Source: Selenomonas sp. AB3002
GTDB lineage: Bacteria; Bacillota; Negativicutes; Selenomonadales; Selenomonadaceae
NCBI RefSeq assembly: GCF_000702545.1
Contig: NZ_JNIO01000008.1
Coordinates: forward strand, 1,550,001-1,614,000
Direction: 5' to 3'
Length of the DNA stretch: 64,000 bases
Positions 16,084 to 25,564 of the stretch are shown here, piece by piece. How positions within the stretch are numbered: position 1 is the first letter of the stretch; each line of letters starts with the position of its first letter. The position numbers and the translations under genes are program-made. The notes under the pieces were generated by a model. It ran no database searches and was not told the origin of the DNA. It saw only the letters and a program-made list of their open reading frames with translations.

Positions 16084-17292
16084 ATGGAAGGAATCGAATT
16101 GGAACAGGCCGTGGAACTGTTGCTGGCAAAAGCAAATGTTCCTAAGGAAACGGAAGAAATCCCCCTGTCAGAGGCCTTAGGCCGCACCCTGGCTGAAGAT
16201 ATGCGGGCAGATTTCGACAATCCCCCCTTTGACCGTTCCCCCCTGGACGGCTATGCCATCATCGCCGCCGACACGGTTGATGCCACCAGGGAAAAACCTG
16301 CCCGCCTCCGCATTGTGGGCGAGGAATGCGCCGGGGATTTCTTTGCCGGTGCCATCAATTCCGGCGAAGCCCTGCGCATCATGACCGGCGGGGCCATGCC
16401 CCGAGGGACTGATGCGGTGATACGGCAGGAAGATGTGGCAGTTGCAGACGGCATGCTGGAAGTGCCCTATCCCCTCAGGCACCATGAGAACTACTGCTTC
16501 GCAGGAGAGGATATCAAGCAGGGCACCCTGCTCATCAGGCAGGGGGAAGTGCTGGACGCCCCCCGCATCGGCGTGCTGGCCAGCCAGGGCAGGGCAAAAG
16601 TCAAAGTCTGCCGCCGCCCCCGCATTGTCCTGGGCGGCACGGGGGACGAACTGCTGCAGCCAGGAGAGCCGCTCTCCCCCGGCAAGATCTACAACAGCAA
16701 CCTCTACCTGTTGGCTGCCCGCCTGCAGGAACTGGGGGCGGAGACAAAAATCCTGGGCATTATCCCCGATAACCCTGAAGAAGCTGCAGAAAAGCTGCGC
16801 TCCTGCCTTGACCGGGCTGACCTGCTGCTGACCACTGGCGGAGTTTCCGTAGGCAAGAAAGACATCATGCACGAGGTCATCAAATTGCTCCCTGCCCAAA
16901 GGCTTTTCTGGGGAGTGCAGATGAAGCCCGGCTATCCCCTGCTGGCCTATGCAGCAGAGAAAACCTTAGGCGTGGCTCTCTCCGGCAATCCCTTCGCCGC
17001 CTACACCACCTTCGAGCTGATTGCCCGCCCCCTGATTGACAAGCTGGCAGGACGCGCCCCCCGCCCCTTCCCCCGTGTCAGGGCCACTCTGAAAGACGTC
17101 TTCCCCAAAGCCAGCCACGGCAGGCGCTTTATCCGCGCCCACTACGAGATAGCCACGGGCGCCGTCTCCATTCCTGGCCAGCACTCCTCCGGCTCCCTGT
17201 TCTCCGCCGTGGGCTGCAACGCACTCATTGACCTGCCTGCTGGGACGGGAAAACTCAAGGCGGGAGATAAGGTTGAAGTTCTATTGCTATGA
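16084..17292 (+). CDS. moeA: Molybdopterin molybdenumtransferase MoeA
   Basis: The 402-residue protein has the full MoeA layout. The N-terminal domain contains PPFDRSPLDGYAI, GGAMPRGTDAVIRQED follows, the MoCF domain contains LLTTGGVSVGKKD, and the C-terminal domain IV contains FIRAHYE. MoeA inserts molybdate into adenylated molybdopterin. It starts nine bases after the preceding MoCF protein with SD GAGGAAGGG. Confidence 0.93.
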   Translation: MEGIELEQAVELLLAKANVPKETEEIPLSEALGRTLAEDMRADFDNPPFDRSPLDGYAIIAADTVDATREKPARLRIVGEECAGDFFAGAINSGEALRIMTGGAMPRGTDAVIRQEDVAVADGMLEVPYPLRHHENYCFAGEDIKQGTLLIRQGEVLDAPRIGVLASQGRAKVKVCRRPRIVLGGTGDELLQPGEPLSPGKIYNSNLYLLAARLQELGAETKILGIIPDNPEEAAEKLRSCLDRADLLLTTGGVSVGKKDIMHEVIKLLPAQRLFWGVQMKPGYPLLAYAAEKTLGVALSGNPFAAYTTFELIARPLIDKLAGRAPRPFPRVRATLKDVFPKASHGRRFIRAHYEIATGAVSIPGQHSSGSLFSAVGCNALIDLPAGTGKLKAGDKVEVLLL

Positions 17293-17301
17293 GGTACCCT
17301 T

Positions 17302-18288
17302 ATGTACGATAACTTAGGCAGGCGCATCGAATATGTGCGCATTTCCGTCACAGACCTCTGCAACCTTCGCTGCCGCTACTGCATGCCGGAGGAAGGCGTG
17401 CCCAAGCTGCGCCATGAGGACATACTCTCCTACGAGGAAATCCTGCGGCTGGTGCGCTGCTTCGCCAAACTTGGCGCCAGGAAAATCCGCCTGACGGGAG
17501 GCGAGCCACTGGTGCGGGCAGGCATCCTTGACTTGATAAAAGAAATCAAGTGCATCCCCGGCATAGAGATTGTGGTCCTCACCACCAATGGGGTGCTGCT
17601 GCCCCAGATGGCAGAAAAACTCAAGGCAGCGGGCCTTGATTATATCAATGTCAGCCTGGACACCCTGGACGAGACCGCCTTTTTCCGCCTCACCCGCCGC
17701 CGGGATCTGCCCGCTGTCAGGGAAGGCTTGAAGGCACTGAAAGAAGCAGGCTTCCGTCATACCAGGATCAACTGCGTCCCCCTGCGGGGCATAAACGAGG
17801 CAGATATCCCCCAACTGGCAGAAATGGCAAGAAACGAAGAAATCAACGTGCGTTTCATAGAGCTGATGCCCGTGGGCTGTGCCTATGAAGCAGGACTGGA
17901 ACGCATCCCCATGGCAGAAGTGCGGCAAATCCTGCAAAGCTCCTTCGGCACATTGCAGGAAGCCAAGGCCCGGGAAAGCCTCTGGGGTCCTGCCGAGTAT
18001 GTCAGGCCTGCTGGTTTCAAGGGCAAGCTTGGCTTCATAGACGCCATGGAGCATAAATTCTGCTCTTCCTGCAACCGCCTGCGTCTCACCGCCGAAGGTT
18101 TCCTGAAGCTCTGCCTGCACAGTTCCGCAGGGCTGGATCTGCGGACACTTCTCCGCAATGGCATCACTGATGAAGATCTGATTGAAGCCATTGCCAATGC
18201 AGCCAGGAAAAAGCCGGCAGAGCATCTTTTCTCAGCCATTGAACAAAGGGAGCGGGACAGCCGCTATATGTATCAGGTAGGAGGCTAA
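17302..18288 (+). CDS. moaA: GTP 3',8-cyclase MoaA
   Basis: This 328-residue radical-SAM enzyme performs the first step from GTP to cyclic pyranopterin with MoaC. The SAM cluster motif is CNLRCRYC (about residues 17-24). LTGGEPLVR follows, and a C-terminal second cluster is formed by CSSCNRLRLTAEG and a later cysteine in LCLH. The C-terminus ends in YMYQVGG, matching the catalytically needed GG tail known in MoaA. Confidence 0.95.
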   Translation: MYDNLGRRIEYVRISVTDLCNLRCRYCMPEEGVPKLRHEDILSYEEILRLVRCFAKLGARKIRLTGGEPLVRAGILDLIKEIKCIPGIEIVVLTTNGVLLPQMAEKLKAAGLDYINVSLDTLDETAFFRLTRRRDLPAVREGLKALKEAGFRHTRINCVPLRGINEADIPQLAEMARNEEINVRFIELMPVGCAYEAGLERIPMAEVRQILQSSFGTLQEAKARESLWGPAEYVRPAGFKGKLGFIDAMEHKFCSSCNRLRLTAEGFLKLCLHSSAGLDLRTLLRNGITDEDLIEAIANAARKKPAEHLFSAIEQRERDSRYMYQVGG

Positions 18289-18289
18289 C

Positions 18290-19222
18290 ATGAGCACAGG
18301 CAATATCAAGGCAATCTGCATGAGCGAAAAGAAGGGCACCATCAAGCGACCTGTAGCAGAAGCATTATTTATCACGGAACACGGTATCAAGGGCGATGCC
18401 CACGCCGGCAGCTGGCATCGGCAGGTAAGCTTCCTGGCCCTTGAGGAAATAGAAGACTTCCGCCGCCGGGGTGGTGAGGTGGAATTCGGAGACTTTGGGG
18501 AAAATATCGTGGCAGAGGGCATTGCCTTCGACCAGCTGCCCGTGGGCACGCGGCTGAAGGCCGGAGACGTCTTCTTCGAGATTACCCAGATAGGCAAGAA
18601 ATGCCACAGCCACTGCGAGATTTTCAAGCGGGTGGGCGACTGCATTATGCCGAGAAAAGGCGTTTTCGCCAGAGTGCTGCACGGAGGCAAACTGAAGGCA
18701 GGAGACACACTTGCCATCACCGAAGAAAAGCTTCCTCTGGAAGCAGCCGTCATCACCGCCAGCGACAAAGGCTCCAAGGGGGAGCGGGAGGACAAGAGCG
18801 GCGACAAGGCCGAAGCCATGCTGAAGGAAGCAGGCTACACCAAAGTCCACAGGGTCATCCTGCCAGACGAACAGGAAGAACTGGCCGCCAAGATGCGGGA
18901 ATACGCAGATATGGGGGTAGGCCTCATTCTCACCACCGGCGGCACAGGCTTCTCCCCCCGGGACGTAACTCCGGAGGCCACCCTGGAGGTCTGCGAACGC
19001 CTGGCCCCCGGCATTCCCGAAGCCATGCGGGCCCTTTCCCTGAAGATCACCCCCCGGGCCATGCTGAGCCGCGCCGCCGCCGGCATCCATAAAAGAAGCC
19101 TGATTGTCAACCTGCCCGGCAGCCCCAAGGCCGTAGAAGAATGCCTGGGGTTCATTCTCCCCAGCCTTGCCCACGGCATAGAAATCCTGCGGGGAGAGAC
19201 AGGGGAATGTGCGAGGAAATAA
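18290..19222 (+). CDS. MOSC domain-MogA/MoaB fusion protein
   Basis: The 310-residue protein is a two-domain fusion. Residues 1-148 form a MOSC domain (HGIKGDAHAGSWHRQVSFL, FGENIVAEG, and a cysteine in GKKCHSHCEIF). Residues from about 150 form a MogA/MoaB domain (VITASDKGSKGERED, LTTGGTGFSPRDVTPEA, NLPGSPKAVEECL). MogA adenylates molybdopterin, and MOSC domains carry sulfur or cofactor. Combining them may channel cofactor to a sulfurated or MOSC-dependent enzyme. The same fusion is seen in other anaerobic Firmicutes, to my knowledge. It starts one base after the moaA stop codon. Confidence 0.9.
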   Translation: MSTGNIKAICMSEKKGTIKRPVAEALFITEHGIKGDAHAGSWHRQVSFLALEEIEDFRRRGGEVEFGDFGENIVAEGIAFDQLPVGTRLKAGDVFFEITQIGKKCHSHCEIFKRVGDCIMPRKGVFARVLHGGKLKAGDTLAITEEKLPLEAAVITASDKGSKGEREDKSGDKAEAMLKEAGYTKVHRVILPDEQEELAAKMREYADMGVGLILTTGGTGFSPRDVTPEATLEVCERLAPGIPEAMRALSLKITPRAMLSRAAAGIHKRSLIVNLPGSPKAVEECLGFILPSLAHGIEILRGETGECARK

Positions 19223-19225
19223 TGT

Positions 19226-20317
19226 ATGAACCCAAATGACCTCTCACTCCTGATAATAGCCGGGGGCAAAAGTTCCCGGCTGGGCACTGACAAGCGGCAA
19301 CTGAAACTTGGTGACTCCTCCCTGCTGGAATACACTCTGGCCCAGGGCAAAAAATCCGTCTTCAAGGAAGTCTTCCTTTGTGCCGAAGCCCCCTCCCCCT
19401 TCCTCACGGAACTGGCAGGAAAATATAGGGTTGCCCTGCTCTTTGACGAGACGCAGGGGCTTGGTCCCGTGTCCGGCCTTGCCCGGGGGCTTGCTTCCAT
19501 AACGAAATCATGGGCTCTGGCCATCGCAGGAGACATGCCTTTCCTGGACTTGGAAGAACTGTGCCGTTTCGGAGCCACTCTCCCAACCAGCGAACTTGCC
19601 CTTTTGCCTGTAGCCAAGGGCAGGCTTCAGCCCTTGGCAGCTTTCTATCACCAGAAAACTGCCACCTGTTTCCAAAGAGCCCTCCATGGTGACGTAAGGA
19701 AAATCCGGCAGGTGCTTGAATCCTTCCCCTGCAGCCAGCGGGAATATGCAGGCTCACCTTCTCATTTCTTCAATATCAACACCCCCGCCGACTGGCGGCT
19801 GGCACAAGGCAGGTTTGCCAATCTCAAACGCAAAGTACCTGTTATCGCCATCACCGCCCCCGCCTCCGGCACCGGCAAGACCACCTTCATAGAAAAACTC
19901 CTGCCCCGCCTCAGGGAAAGAGGCATAAGAGCAGGAGTGATCAAAAGCGACAGCCACGGCTTCAATCTGGATATGGAGGGCAAGGACAGTTGCCGCTTCT
20001 CACAGGCAGGCGCAGAAAGCGTAGCGGTGATATCACCGCAGGGCTGGTTCATTACCCAAAAGACTGAGCAGCGGGCTGGCTTTGAATCTGTTGCCAACAA
20101 GATGGAGGGCATCGACCTGCTCCTCACAGAGAGCCGCAGCCATGGCACCCTGCCCGCCCTTTCCCTCTGGCGGGGCAAGGGCACTCCCCTTGTGGGAGAA
20201 GATGTGGCCGCCATATTCACTTCTGAGCCACATGCAGAAGCAGCTGCGATTTACGAATACAATCTGAACGACATAGAAAAGGCGGTGGAATCATGTCTCT
20301 TTCTGATGGGACGATAG
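19226..20317 (+). CDS. MobA-MobB fusion: Mo-cofactor guanylyltransferase and GTPase
   Basis: In this 363-residue fusion, residues 1-200 resemble MobA with [26 protein letters not shown] and [12 protein letters not shown]. Residues from about 205 are MobB, with Walker [12 protein letters not shown] and a following [16 protein letters not shown]. MobA attaches GMP to form the bis-MGD cofactor needed by NapA, which links this operon to the nap locus. MobB is a GTP-binding accessory. The gene ends inside moaC. Confidence 0.92.
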   Translation: MNPNDLSLLIIAGGKSSRLGTDKRQLKLGDSSLLEYTLAQGKKSVFKEVFLCAEAPSPFLTELAGKYRVALLFDETQGLGPVSGLARGLASITKSWALAIAGDMPFLDLEELCRFGATLPTSELALLPVAKGRLQPLAAFYHQKTATCFQRALHGDVRKIRQVLESFPCSQREYAGSPSHFFNINTPADWRLAQGRFANLKRKVPVIAITAPASGTGKTTFIEKLLPRLRERGIRAGVIKSDSHGFNLDMEGKDSCRFSQAGAESVAVISPQGWFITQKTEQRAGFESVANKMEGIDLLLTESRSHGTLPALSLWRGKGTPLVGEDVAAIFTSEPHAEAAAIYEYNLNDIEKAVESCLFLMGR

Positions 20318-20796
20318 ATGAACCAAAACTCAACCACTTCGATGCCAGCGGCCAGGCCCACATGGTTGATGTAAGCCCCAAGGCAGAAACCCTCAGGATT
20401 GCCACGGCCACAGGCAAGATAAAGGTCAGCCCCCAGGTTTACGAAGCCATCACCAATGGCACTGCCAGGAAGGGCGATGTGCTGGGGGTAGCCCGGCTGG
20501 CAGGCATTATGGGAGCAAAGAAGACCTCCGACCTCATCCCCCTCTGCCATCCCCTGCCCCTCACCGGCGTCAGCGTAGACTTCACCCTGCTGCCGGAGGA
20601 ATGCGCCGTGAAGGCTGCCGCCACCGCCAAGATCACCGGACGTACCGGGGTGGAAATGGAAGCCCTCACCGCCGTCAGCACCGCCCTCCTCACCATCTAC
20701 GATATGTGCAAGGCTCTGGACAAGGGCATGGAAATCACAGATATCCACCTGGAAGAAAAAAGCGGCGGCAAGAGCGGGCATTACAGGCGCATATAG
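20293..20796 (+). CDS. moaC: Cyclic pyranopterin monophosphate synthase MoaC
   Basis: The 167-residue enzyme acts after MoaA. Family motifs are [52 protein letters not shown] and EKSGGKSG. It overlaps the end of mobAB by 25 bases. It is the last gene of the operon, and no terminator follows within the short gap before the AbiH remnant. A second copy of its last 339 bases lies at 31029-31367. MoaD, MoaE and MoeB are not in the window. Confidence 0.95.
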   Translation: MSLSDGTIDEPKLNHFDASGQAHMVDVSPKAETLRIATATGKIKVSPQVYEAITNGTARKGDVLGVARLAGIMGAKKTSDLIPLCHPLPLTGVSVDFTLLPEECAVKAAATAKITGRTGVEMEALTAVSTALLTIYDMCKALDKGMEITDIHLEEKSGGKSGHYRRI

Positions 20797-20997
20797 CAGA
20801 ATACTGCCAAAGACAGAAAAAATTACTATTTCTTCCCCTCCTTACCATGATTCTGTTTCCTAAATTCAAAATTTGTATTTGCAGCTTCTATAACTCTATC
20901 TTTTCCAAATATCAATACTAAATTTGCTATTTGTTCAGCATGTTGCTTTTCATCATGATAAAAGAATACACTTCTATCATGTCTATCCACGATATAT

Positions 20998-21003
20998 TTT
21001 ATA
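20998..21003. repeat. Target-site duplication TTTATA, left copy
   Basis: The six bases TTTATA immediately precede the left end of the IS4-type element and are repeated at 22583-22588 after its right end. Confidence 0.8.
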
Positions 21004-22582
21004 ACTCAAACTTCGCAGTTGTGAAACTGCCAAATCATTCGACTTGTACCATTTCCTAAAAAAATAGCATAAGCTCTCTCCGTTTTGTATAATGAAAGTG
21101 ACAGCAATCATAACATAAACGGAGGGCTTATGCCATGAACATTGTATCACAGAATCATATCTTTGGTGAACAACTTTCTTCAAAAATATCTTGTTTCCTG
21201 GAAGAATTCCATGTTGGCAAGATACTCAAGGTCTGCAATGCCTATAAGGTTCGCGGTTTCTCTGTAAGCAATGTGTTTAAGGTTGCATTCGAGAATGCCT
21301 TTCGCAACAAGTCCTTTTATCAGCAGGAAAAGATGGATTCATCTGTTATTCCCTTTGCTAAAGATACCTTTTACCGTTTCATGAATTCCAGTTGTGTCAA
21401 CTGGCGCAAATTCACTCTGCAGCTTGGTAAATCCATCATTCAAAAAATTGTACCTCTTACCAATGAAAACCGGCGCAACGTGCTTATCATCGATGACTCC
21501 TTGTTAAGCAGGGCACGTTCCAAGAATGTGGAGCTGCTTGCCAAGGTGTTTGACCACGTCGAGCACAAGTATACGCGGGGGTTCCGCATGCTGACTCTCG
21601 GCTGGAGTGATGGGAATTCGTTTCTGCCACTCAGCCACTGTCTGCTTTCATCTGCCAATCGTGTCAATCGGCTGCAGGAGTCTTCGGATAAGATCGACTC
21701 GCGTAGCAACGGCGGGAAACAGCGCAAGCTGGCACAGACTAAGGCTACCGTTGTTATGCAGAAGCTCTTGGCTGAGGCAAAATCTATGGAGATTCCAGCC
21801 CGCTACGTTCTTTTTGACACCTGGTTCTGTTCACCGTCTTCCCTTGTTCAAGTCAAGGAACTCGGCTTCGATGCCATTGCTATGGTAAAAAAGTCTGAAA
21901 ACAGTCATTTCCTTCATGACGAACGCATGAAGAGTGTAATGGCAATATTTCGCCAGTCTAAAAAGCGTCCTGGTTGCTCAAAGTATCTGCTTTCAGTAGA
22001 GGCGGCGGTGGTAAAGGACGGAAAAACTCTGCCAGTCAAACTCGTTTTCGTTAGGAACAGAAGCAACCCCAAGGACTATCTAATCTTGGTATCCACAGAT
22101 ACCTGTTTGTCTGAGGAAGACATCATCCAGACTTATGGAAAGCGCTGGAATATCGAGGTTTTCTTCAAGATATGCAAGTCATTCCTGAAACTTGGGAAAG
22201 AAAGCCACGCTCTGTCTTATGATGCAATGACATCACATGTATCCGTTGTATTTGCAAGGTATATGATGTTGTCACTAGAGCAGCGCCGGAATGTCGATAA
22301 ACGGAGCATAGGTGAGCTATTCTATCTCGCTTATGACGAATTGCAGGATCTGCGTTATCTCGATGCCTTGGTGTTGCTCTTAAAAGAACTTATTGCTAAG
22401 GTAAAGGGAAAGACGTTTTTTATGGAAAAGGAACTGGACATGATGCTCGATTTGTTCTTGGAAAATCTGCCGAATTTATGGAACAAGTGTTTGAAACGTT
22501 GTGCATGAGGCAGACTTTCTAGGAGTCATGGCTCTACACCGCACATAGGTGCTGGCCTGTTTCGTTTGTGCGAAGTTTGAGT
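21004..22582 (+). mobile_element. IS4-family insertion sequence, 1,579 bp, inside abiH
   Basis: The element is bounded by inverted repeats: ACTCAAACTTCGCA at the left (21004) and TGCGAAGTTTGAGT at the right (to 22582). TTTATA is duplicated on both sides. It carries one intact transposase gene. The neat duplication and restored abiH frame mark a fairly recent, intact insertion. Confidence 0.9.
21135..22508 (+). CDS. IS4-family DDE transposase
   Basis: The 457-residue protein has the IS4-type order. The first catalytic region is VLIIDDSLLSRARSKNVE, the second is YVLFDTWFCSPSSL, and the glutamate region is YGKRWNIEVFFKICKSFL, the Y-(2)-R-(3)-E-(6)-K signature. The length is normal and no frameshift is seen. 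It is preceded by GGAGGGCTTATGCC. It is the sole gene of the element that disrupts abiH. Confidence 0.92.
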   Translation: MNIVSQNHIFGEQLSSKISCFLEEFHVGKILKVCNAYKVRGFSVSNVFKVAFENAFRNKSFYQQEKMDSSVIPFAKDTFYRFMNSSCVNWRKFTLQLGKSIIQKIVPLTNENRRNVLIIDDSLLSRARSKNVELLAKVFDHVEHKYTRGFRMLTLGWSDGNSFLPLSHCLLSSANRVNRLQESSDKIDSRSNGGKQRKLAQTKATVVMQKLLAEAKSMEIPARYVLFDTWFCSPSSLVQVKELGFDAIAMVKKSENSHFLHDERMKSVMAIFRQSKKRPGCSKYLLSVEAAVVKDGKTLPVKLVFVRNRSNPKDYLILVSTDTCLSEEDIIQTYGKRWNIEVFFKICKSFLKLGKESHALSYDAMTSHVSVVFARYMMLSLEQRRNVDKRSIGELFYLAYDELQDLRYLDALVLLLKELIAKVKGKTFFMEKELDMMLDLFLENLPNLWNKCLKRCA

Positions 22583-22588
22583 TTTATA
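22583..22588. repeat. Target-site duplication TTTATA, right copy
   Basis: TTTATA directly follows the right inverted repeat of the IS4-type element and equals bases 20998-21003. Confidence 0.8.
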
Positions 22589-23565
22589 ATATCTCCATCA
22601 TTTATTGATAACGAATGACCAAAGAAGTATGCTATATTTTTTCCTTTTTCCATTTTTGAAAGAAACCTCTTATACTCTAAGCCTGTTCTCTTATATATTC
22701 TTTGGAAATATTTCTTAAATCTTATACATAGTAATTTTTTACTAATCTCATCTTTATTTTCTATAGTTTCTTCTGTTCCTAATATCATATTATTTTCATT
22801 CACTTTTCCGTGCACAAAATCAACATTTACACTTTTGCTATATTTTCTTCTAAATGTATCGGTGTAATTAAAGCTAATAAGATTATCTACCTTTATCGAA
22901 ATATCCTCTATATCATACGACGTATGGTTAAGCTTTATTTTTTCAATCAAAGAAATATATTTTTCTAAGAATGATGTAAAATCATCCATTTCTTTAACAA
23001 GGCGTTCTACAAACTTACTCTTATATCCAACAGTATAGTTATTTCTTTTCTTCATAAATTCTTTTATTAAACCATTTTTATAAAAAAACTCCTTCTCTTT
23101 AACAAGAAAATGCGTCTCCTCTTCTAACCTTTTAACAACTTTCGATATCTCATTTTCAAAATCAATCCACCTCTCCCCCCTTATCTTATTTTCTTCATAA
23201 ATTGTTTGAAAATATCCCACCCATTCATTCGCTTCAACCGACAACATAAATTCCATCGATGCATTAACATCTTCACATATCCACTCTGTTGCAACATTTA
23301 CCAATTCAGCATTCAGCCCATCACTTGTTGCTAAATCCTTGAATTTTGATCCTAAATCTACATCATCCTTATATCCACTTAAACTTGTAATACCTTTTAA
23401 TTTTTTAAGCACTCCCAAAAACTTCAAAAAATCTTTGTATTGCGTTGGCAATCCGTGCTCTAAATCAAATCCATTTCCCACTACTAATGTAATCAAAATC
23501 ATCCATCCTTTTTCACTACTCATTTTTCAATAAGACCTGCCTAAAGTTCCTGGCAGGTCTTATTG

Positions 23566-25029
23566 CTATTTCATTAAATCATCACAGAATGGCATCAACT
23601 CTTCTATCTTTTCTACAATACGGAACTGCTCCAATAGAGGCGGTAGTGGAACTAAAATATTTACCATAGTATCTTTTCCTACTCTTGGCATTTTGACCCC
23701 ATACGAAGATGTATTAACAATCTGATTTATATAAGGTGATCTTAACAACCATGTTATATAACTATTATTCACTTCGCCATAGCACTGGAACGGCACCAAT
23801 TCCGAGGTACAGATCCCATCTGCTGGAGCAATGAGTATCTTTTGTAGATAGGGACGCAACTTACTATAGAGAATATCTCCCTTATGGAAAACAACTTTAT
23901 CCCCCGCTATTTTCCTATTGCCAGCCTTCTCTACATTAATAATCTTTCCGCTACCTTTTTCTATATCCTCCATATCCAGTGACCACATATCAGGCAAGAT
24001 TTCTTCCTTGGAAATCTTTTCCTTTGTCTGATCATAGGTACAAATATCTCCCAGTCGTACCCACTCCCACCCTTCCGGTATATCGAAGGGGATTTCCTCT
24101 TCTGTGATAGGTGGCAGTGCCTTGGGCTTCTTGATTTTCTTCTCGGCTATGAGCCGCTTCTTCTCTGCCTGTATGTCTTTGATGAGCTCTTGGGCTGTGC
24201 CCTCATTGGCGCGCTGCTCCACCAGCTTGCCCTGGATGGCGTACTGGAGCAGGCTTTTCTTCATGGCCTCCGGGAAGCGGGTGTTGAAGTCGGTCAGCTT
24301 GGTGTAAGCTTTATCATATTTGTCGATAAGGGGCAGGATTTCTTCGATTTTGGCTACAATGCGCTGTTGCTCTGCTAAAGGAGGGCACGGAACTGTTATT
24401 TGGCATATATCTGATACATTAATATGTTTGGCACCTAACCCCTTTTGTTTAGCTGTTAGTCGCGTTAAGGTATCGGGAGACATAAGAAACCATCTTAAGT
24501 ATTTGGTTTCTATATCAGCTGGTCGAAGTAGCATTACTCTTTGACCTAAACAGATATTCATGCCAACTGGTAAAATCGCAGCTCGCCCTATTGAACCCTC
24601 ACGAGTTAATACAATATCGCCACACTCAGGGGTAAGGCGGGTTATTCGCTTTTCATAATCATCTTGGAGAACATATCTCCATTGTTTTATGTTTCCATTC
24701 TCATCAATGCAATTCGTATCTATACCAGCATAGTCAGTTTTGTATTGTACATACTTAGGCGTAGAATGTGGACAATCAACTATTGTCCAACATATATCGA
24801 CCAACCTTGCCCACTCCCACCCCTCAGGAATATCAAAGGGCTTCTCTTCCTCAGTGATAGGCGGCAATGTCTTGCTTTTCTTGATTTTTCCTTCCTTGAT
24901 CAACTGCGCCTTCTCCGCCTGTATCTCCTTGAGCAGTTCTTTGGCGGTTCCTTCCTCTGGTCTTTGTTCCACCAGTCTCCCCTCTATGGCCCTTTGAAGT
25001 ATGCTATTCTTTAATTGCTGTGGTGTCAT
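23566..25029 (-). CDS. hsdS: Type I restriction-modification specificity subunit HsdS
   Basis: The 487-residue protein shows the HsdS architecture. Two target-recognition halves each begin with a conserved PEGWEW(A/V)RL stretch, and each is linked by a repeated helix containing EQQRIVAKIEEILP and EQFRIVEKIEELMP. It sets the DNA sequence recognised by HsdM and HsdR. It is the last gene of the hsd operon but is separated from hsdM by a small ORF and an ImmA/PIN pair. The ATG at 25029 follows a GTG; neither has a strong SD. Confidence 0.92.
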   Translation of the reverse strand: MTPQQLKNSILQRAIEGRLVEQRPEEGTAKELLKEIQAEKAQLIKEGKIKKSKTLPPITEEEKPFDIPEGWEWARLVDICWTIVDCPHSTPKYVQYKTDYAGIDTNCIDENGNIKQWRYVLQDDYEKRITRLTPECGDIVLTREGSIGRAAILPVGMNICLGQRVMLLRPADIETKYLRWFLMSPDTLTRLTAKQKGLGAKHINVSDICQITVPCPPLAEQQRIVAKIEEILPLIDKYDKAYTKLTDFNTRFPEAMKKSLLQYAIQGKLVEQRANEGTAQELIKDIQAEKKRLIAEKKIKKPKALPPITEEEIPFDIPEGWEWVRLGDICTYDQTKEKISKEEILPDMWSLDMEDIEKGSGKIINVEKAGNRKIAGDKVVFHKGDILYSKLRPYLQKILIAPADGICTSELVPFQCYGEVNNSYITWLLRSPYINQIVNTSSYGVKMPRVGKDTMVNILVPLPPLLEQFRIVEKIEELMPFCDDLMK

Positions 25030-25049
25030 CACTGCGTTATGTCCATCCT

Positions 25050-25562
25050 TTATATTTTAATCTCAGTGTTTCTCATCATTTCATACAAGTTCACGCAATG
25101 CACGTCCATCTGCTGACAAACATCAGGAATTTTAATCTTTCTGCTATTTGCCCCCGCCATTGTCTCGAACGTCACAACAGTATCATCATATACACAAGCT
25201 GCTGCCACAATCCACGGGTCAGCTACTGTTAAAAATTTTTGCTTGTTTGATTCATCATATTGCGGATTATTATATATCTTATTTGCTATAGCTTGGTACT
25301 TCGCAACAACTTTTTCGTCATATTTAGCGTTAATAACATAAGATTGGTTATAAAAATCTTCTGCCTTTTGTATATTTTTGCGAAACCAATCTGTTAACTC
25401 ATCATTACCAGAGAGTACTTCCGTAGCTACAGCATCTATAACTTTAACTGTACCAACCTGAAACCTATCCAACAGCTTACGCCAAAAGGTAGGAACAATA
25501 TCATAAGCATAAAATGTATTCTTTGCAGTTATAAATGTATTTGTATCAAGCAAATAACTCAT
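25050..25562 (-). CDS. DUF4411/PIN-domain protein, probable toxin
   Basis: The 170-residue protein starts YLLDTNTFI with the first acidic PIN residue, and carries VADPWIVAAA, where a further acidic residue of the nuclease site falls. This is the DUF4411 branch of PIN domains, usually found directly beside an ImmA-like protease gene as here (two-base gap). PIN toxins are typically ribonucleases. The pair sits inside the hsd operon on the same strand, so it may act as a guard of the restriction system; that is inference. Confidence 0.85.
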   Translation of the reverse strand: MSYLLDTNTFITAKNTFYAYDIVPTFWRKLLDRFQVGTVKVIDAVATEVLSGNDELTDWFRKNIQKAEDFYNQSYVINAKYDEKVVAKYQAIANKIYNNPQYDESNKQKFLTVADPWIVAAACVYDDTVVTFETMAGANSRKIKIPDVCQQMDVHCVNLYEMMRNTEIKI

Positions 25563-25564
25563 GA

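Larger units (their letters stand above)
20826..23502 (-). pseudogene. abiH: AbiH-family abortive-infection gene split by an IS
   Basis: The 5' part (22583-23502) encodes ILITLVVGNGFDLEHGLPT, the AbiH signature, and runs to GHSLSINDGDIIK. The 3' part lies on the far side of the IS4-type element (20826-21003) and reads YIVDRHDRSVFFYHDEKQHA to a TAG stop at 20826-20828. Removing the element and one copy of the six-base duplication restores one uninterrupted frame (GAT ATT ATA AAA TAT ATC). AbiH proteins are phage-defence factors of poorly known mechanism. As it stands, the protein ends with IS-derived residues LRTNETGQHLCAV. I prefer the ATG at 23502, which follows AAAGGATGG. The region is markedly AT-rich. 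Confidence 0.88.
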
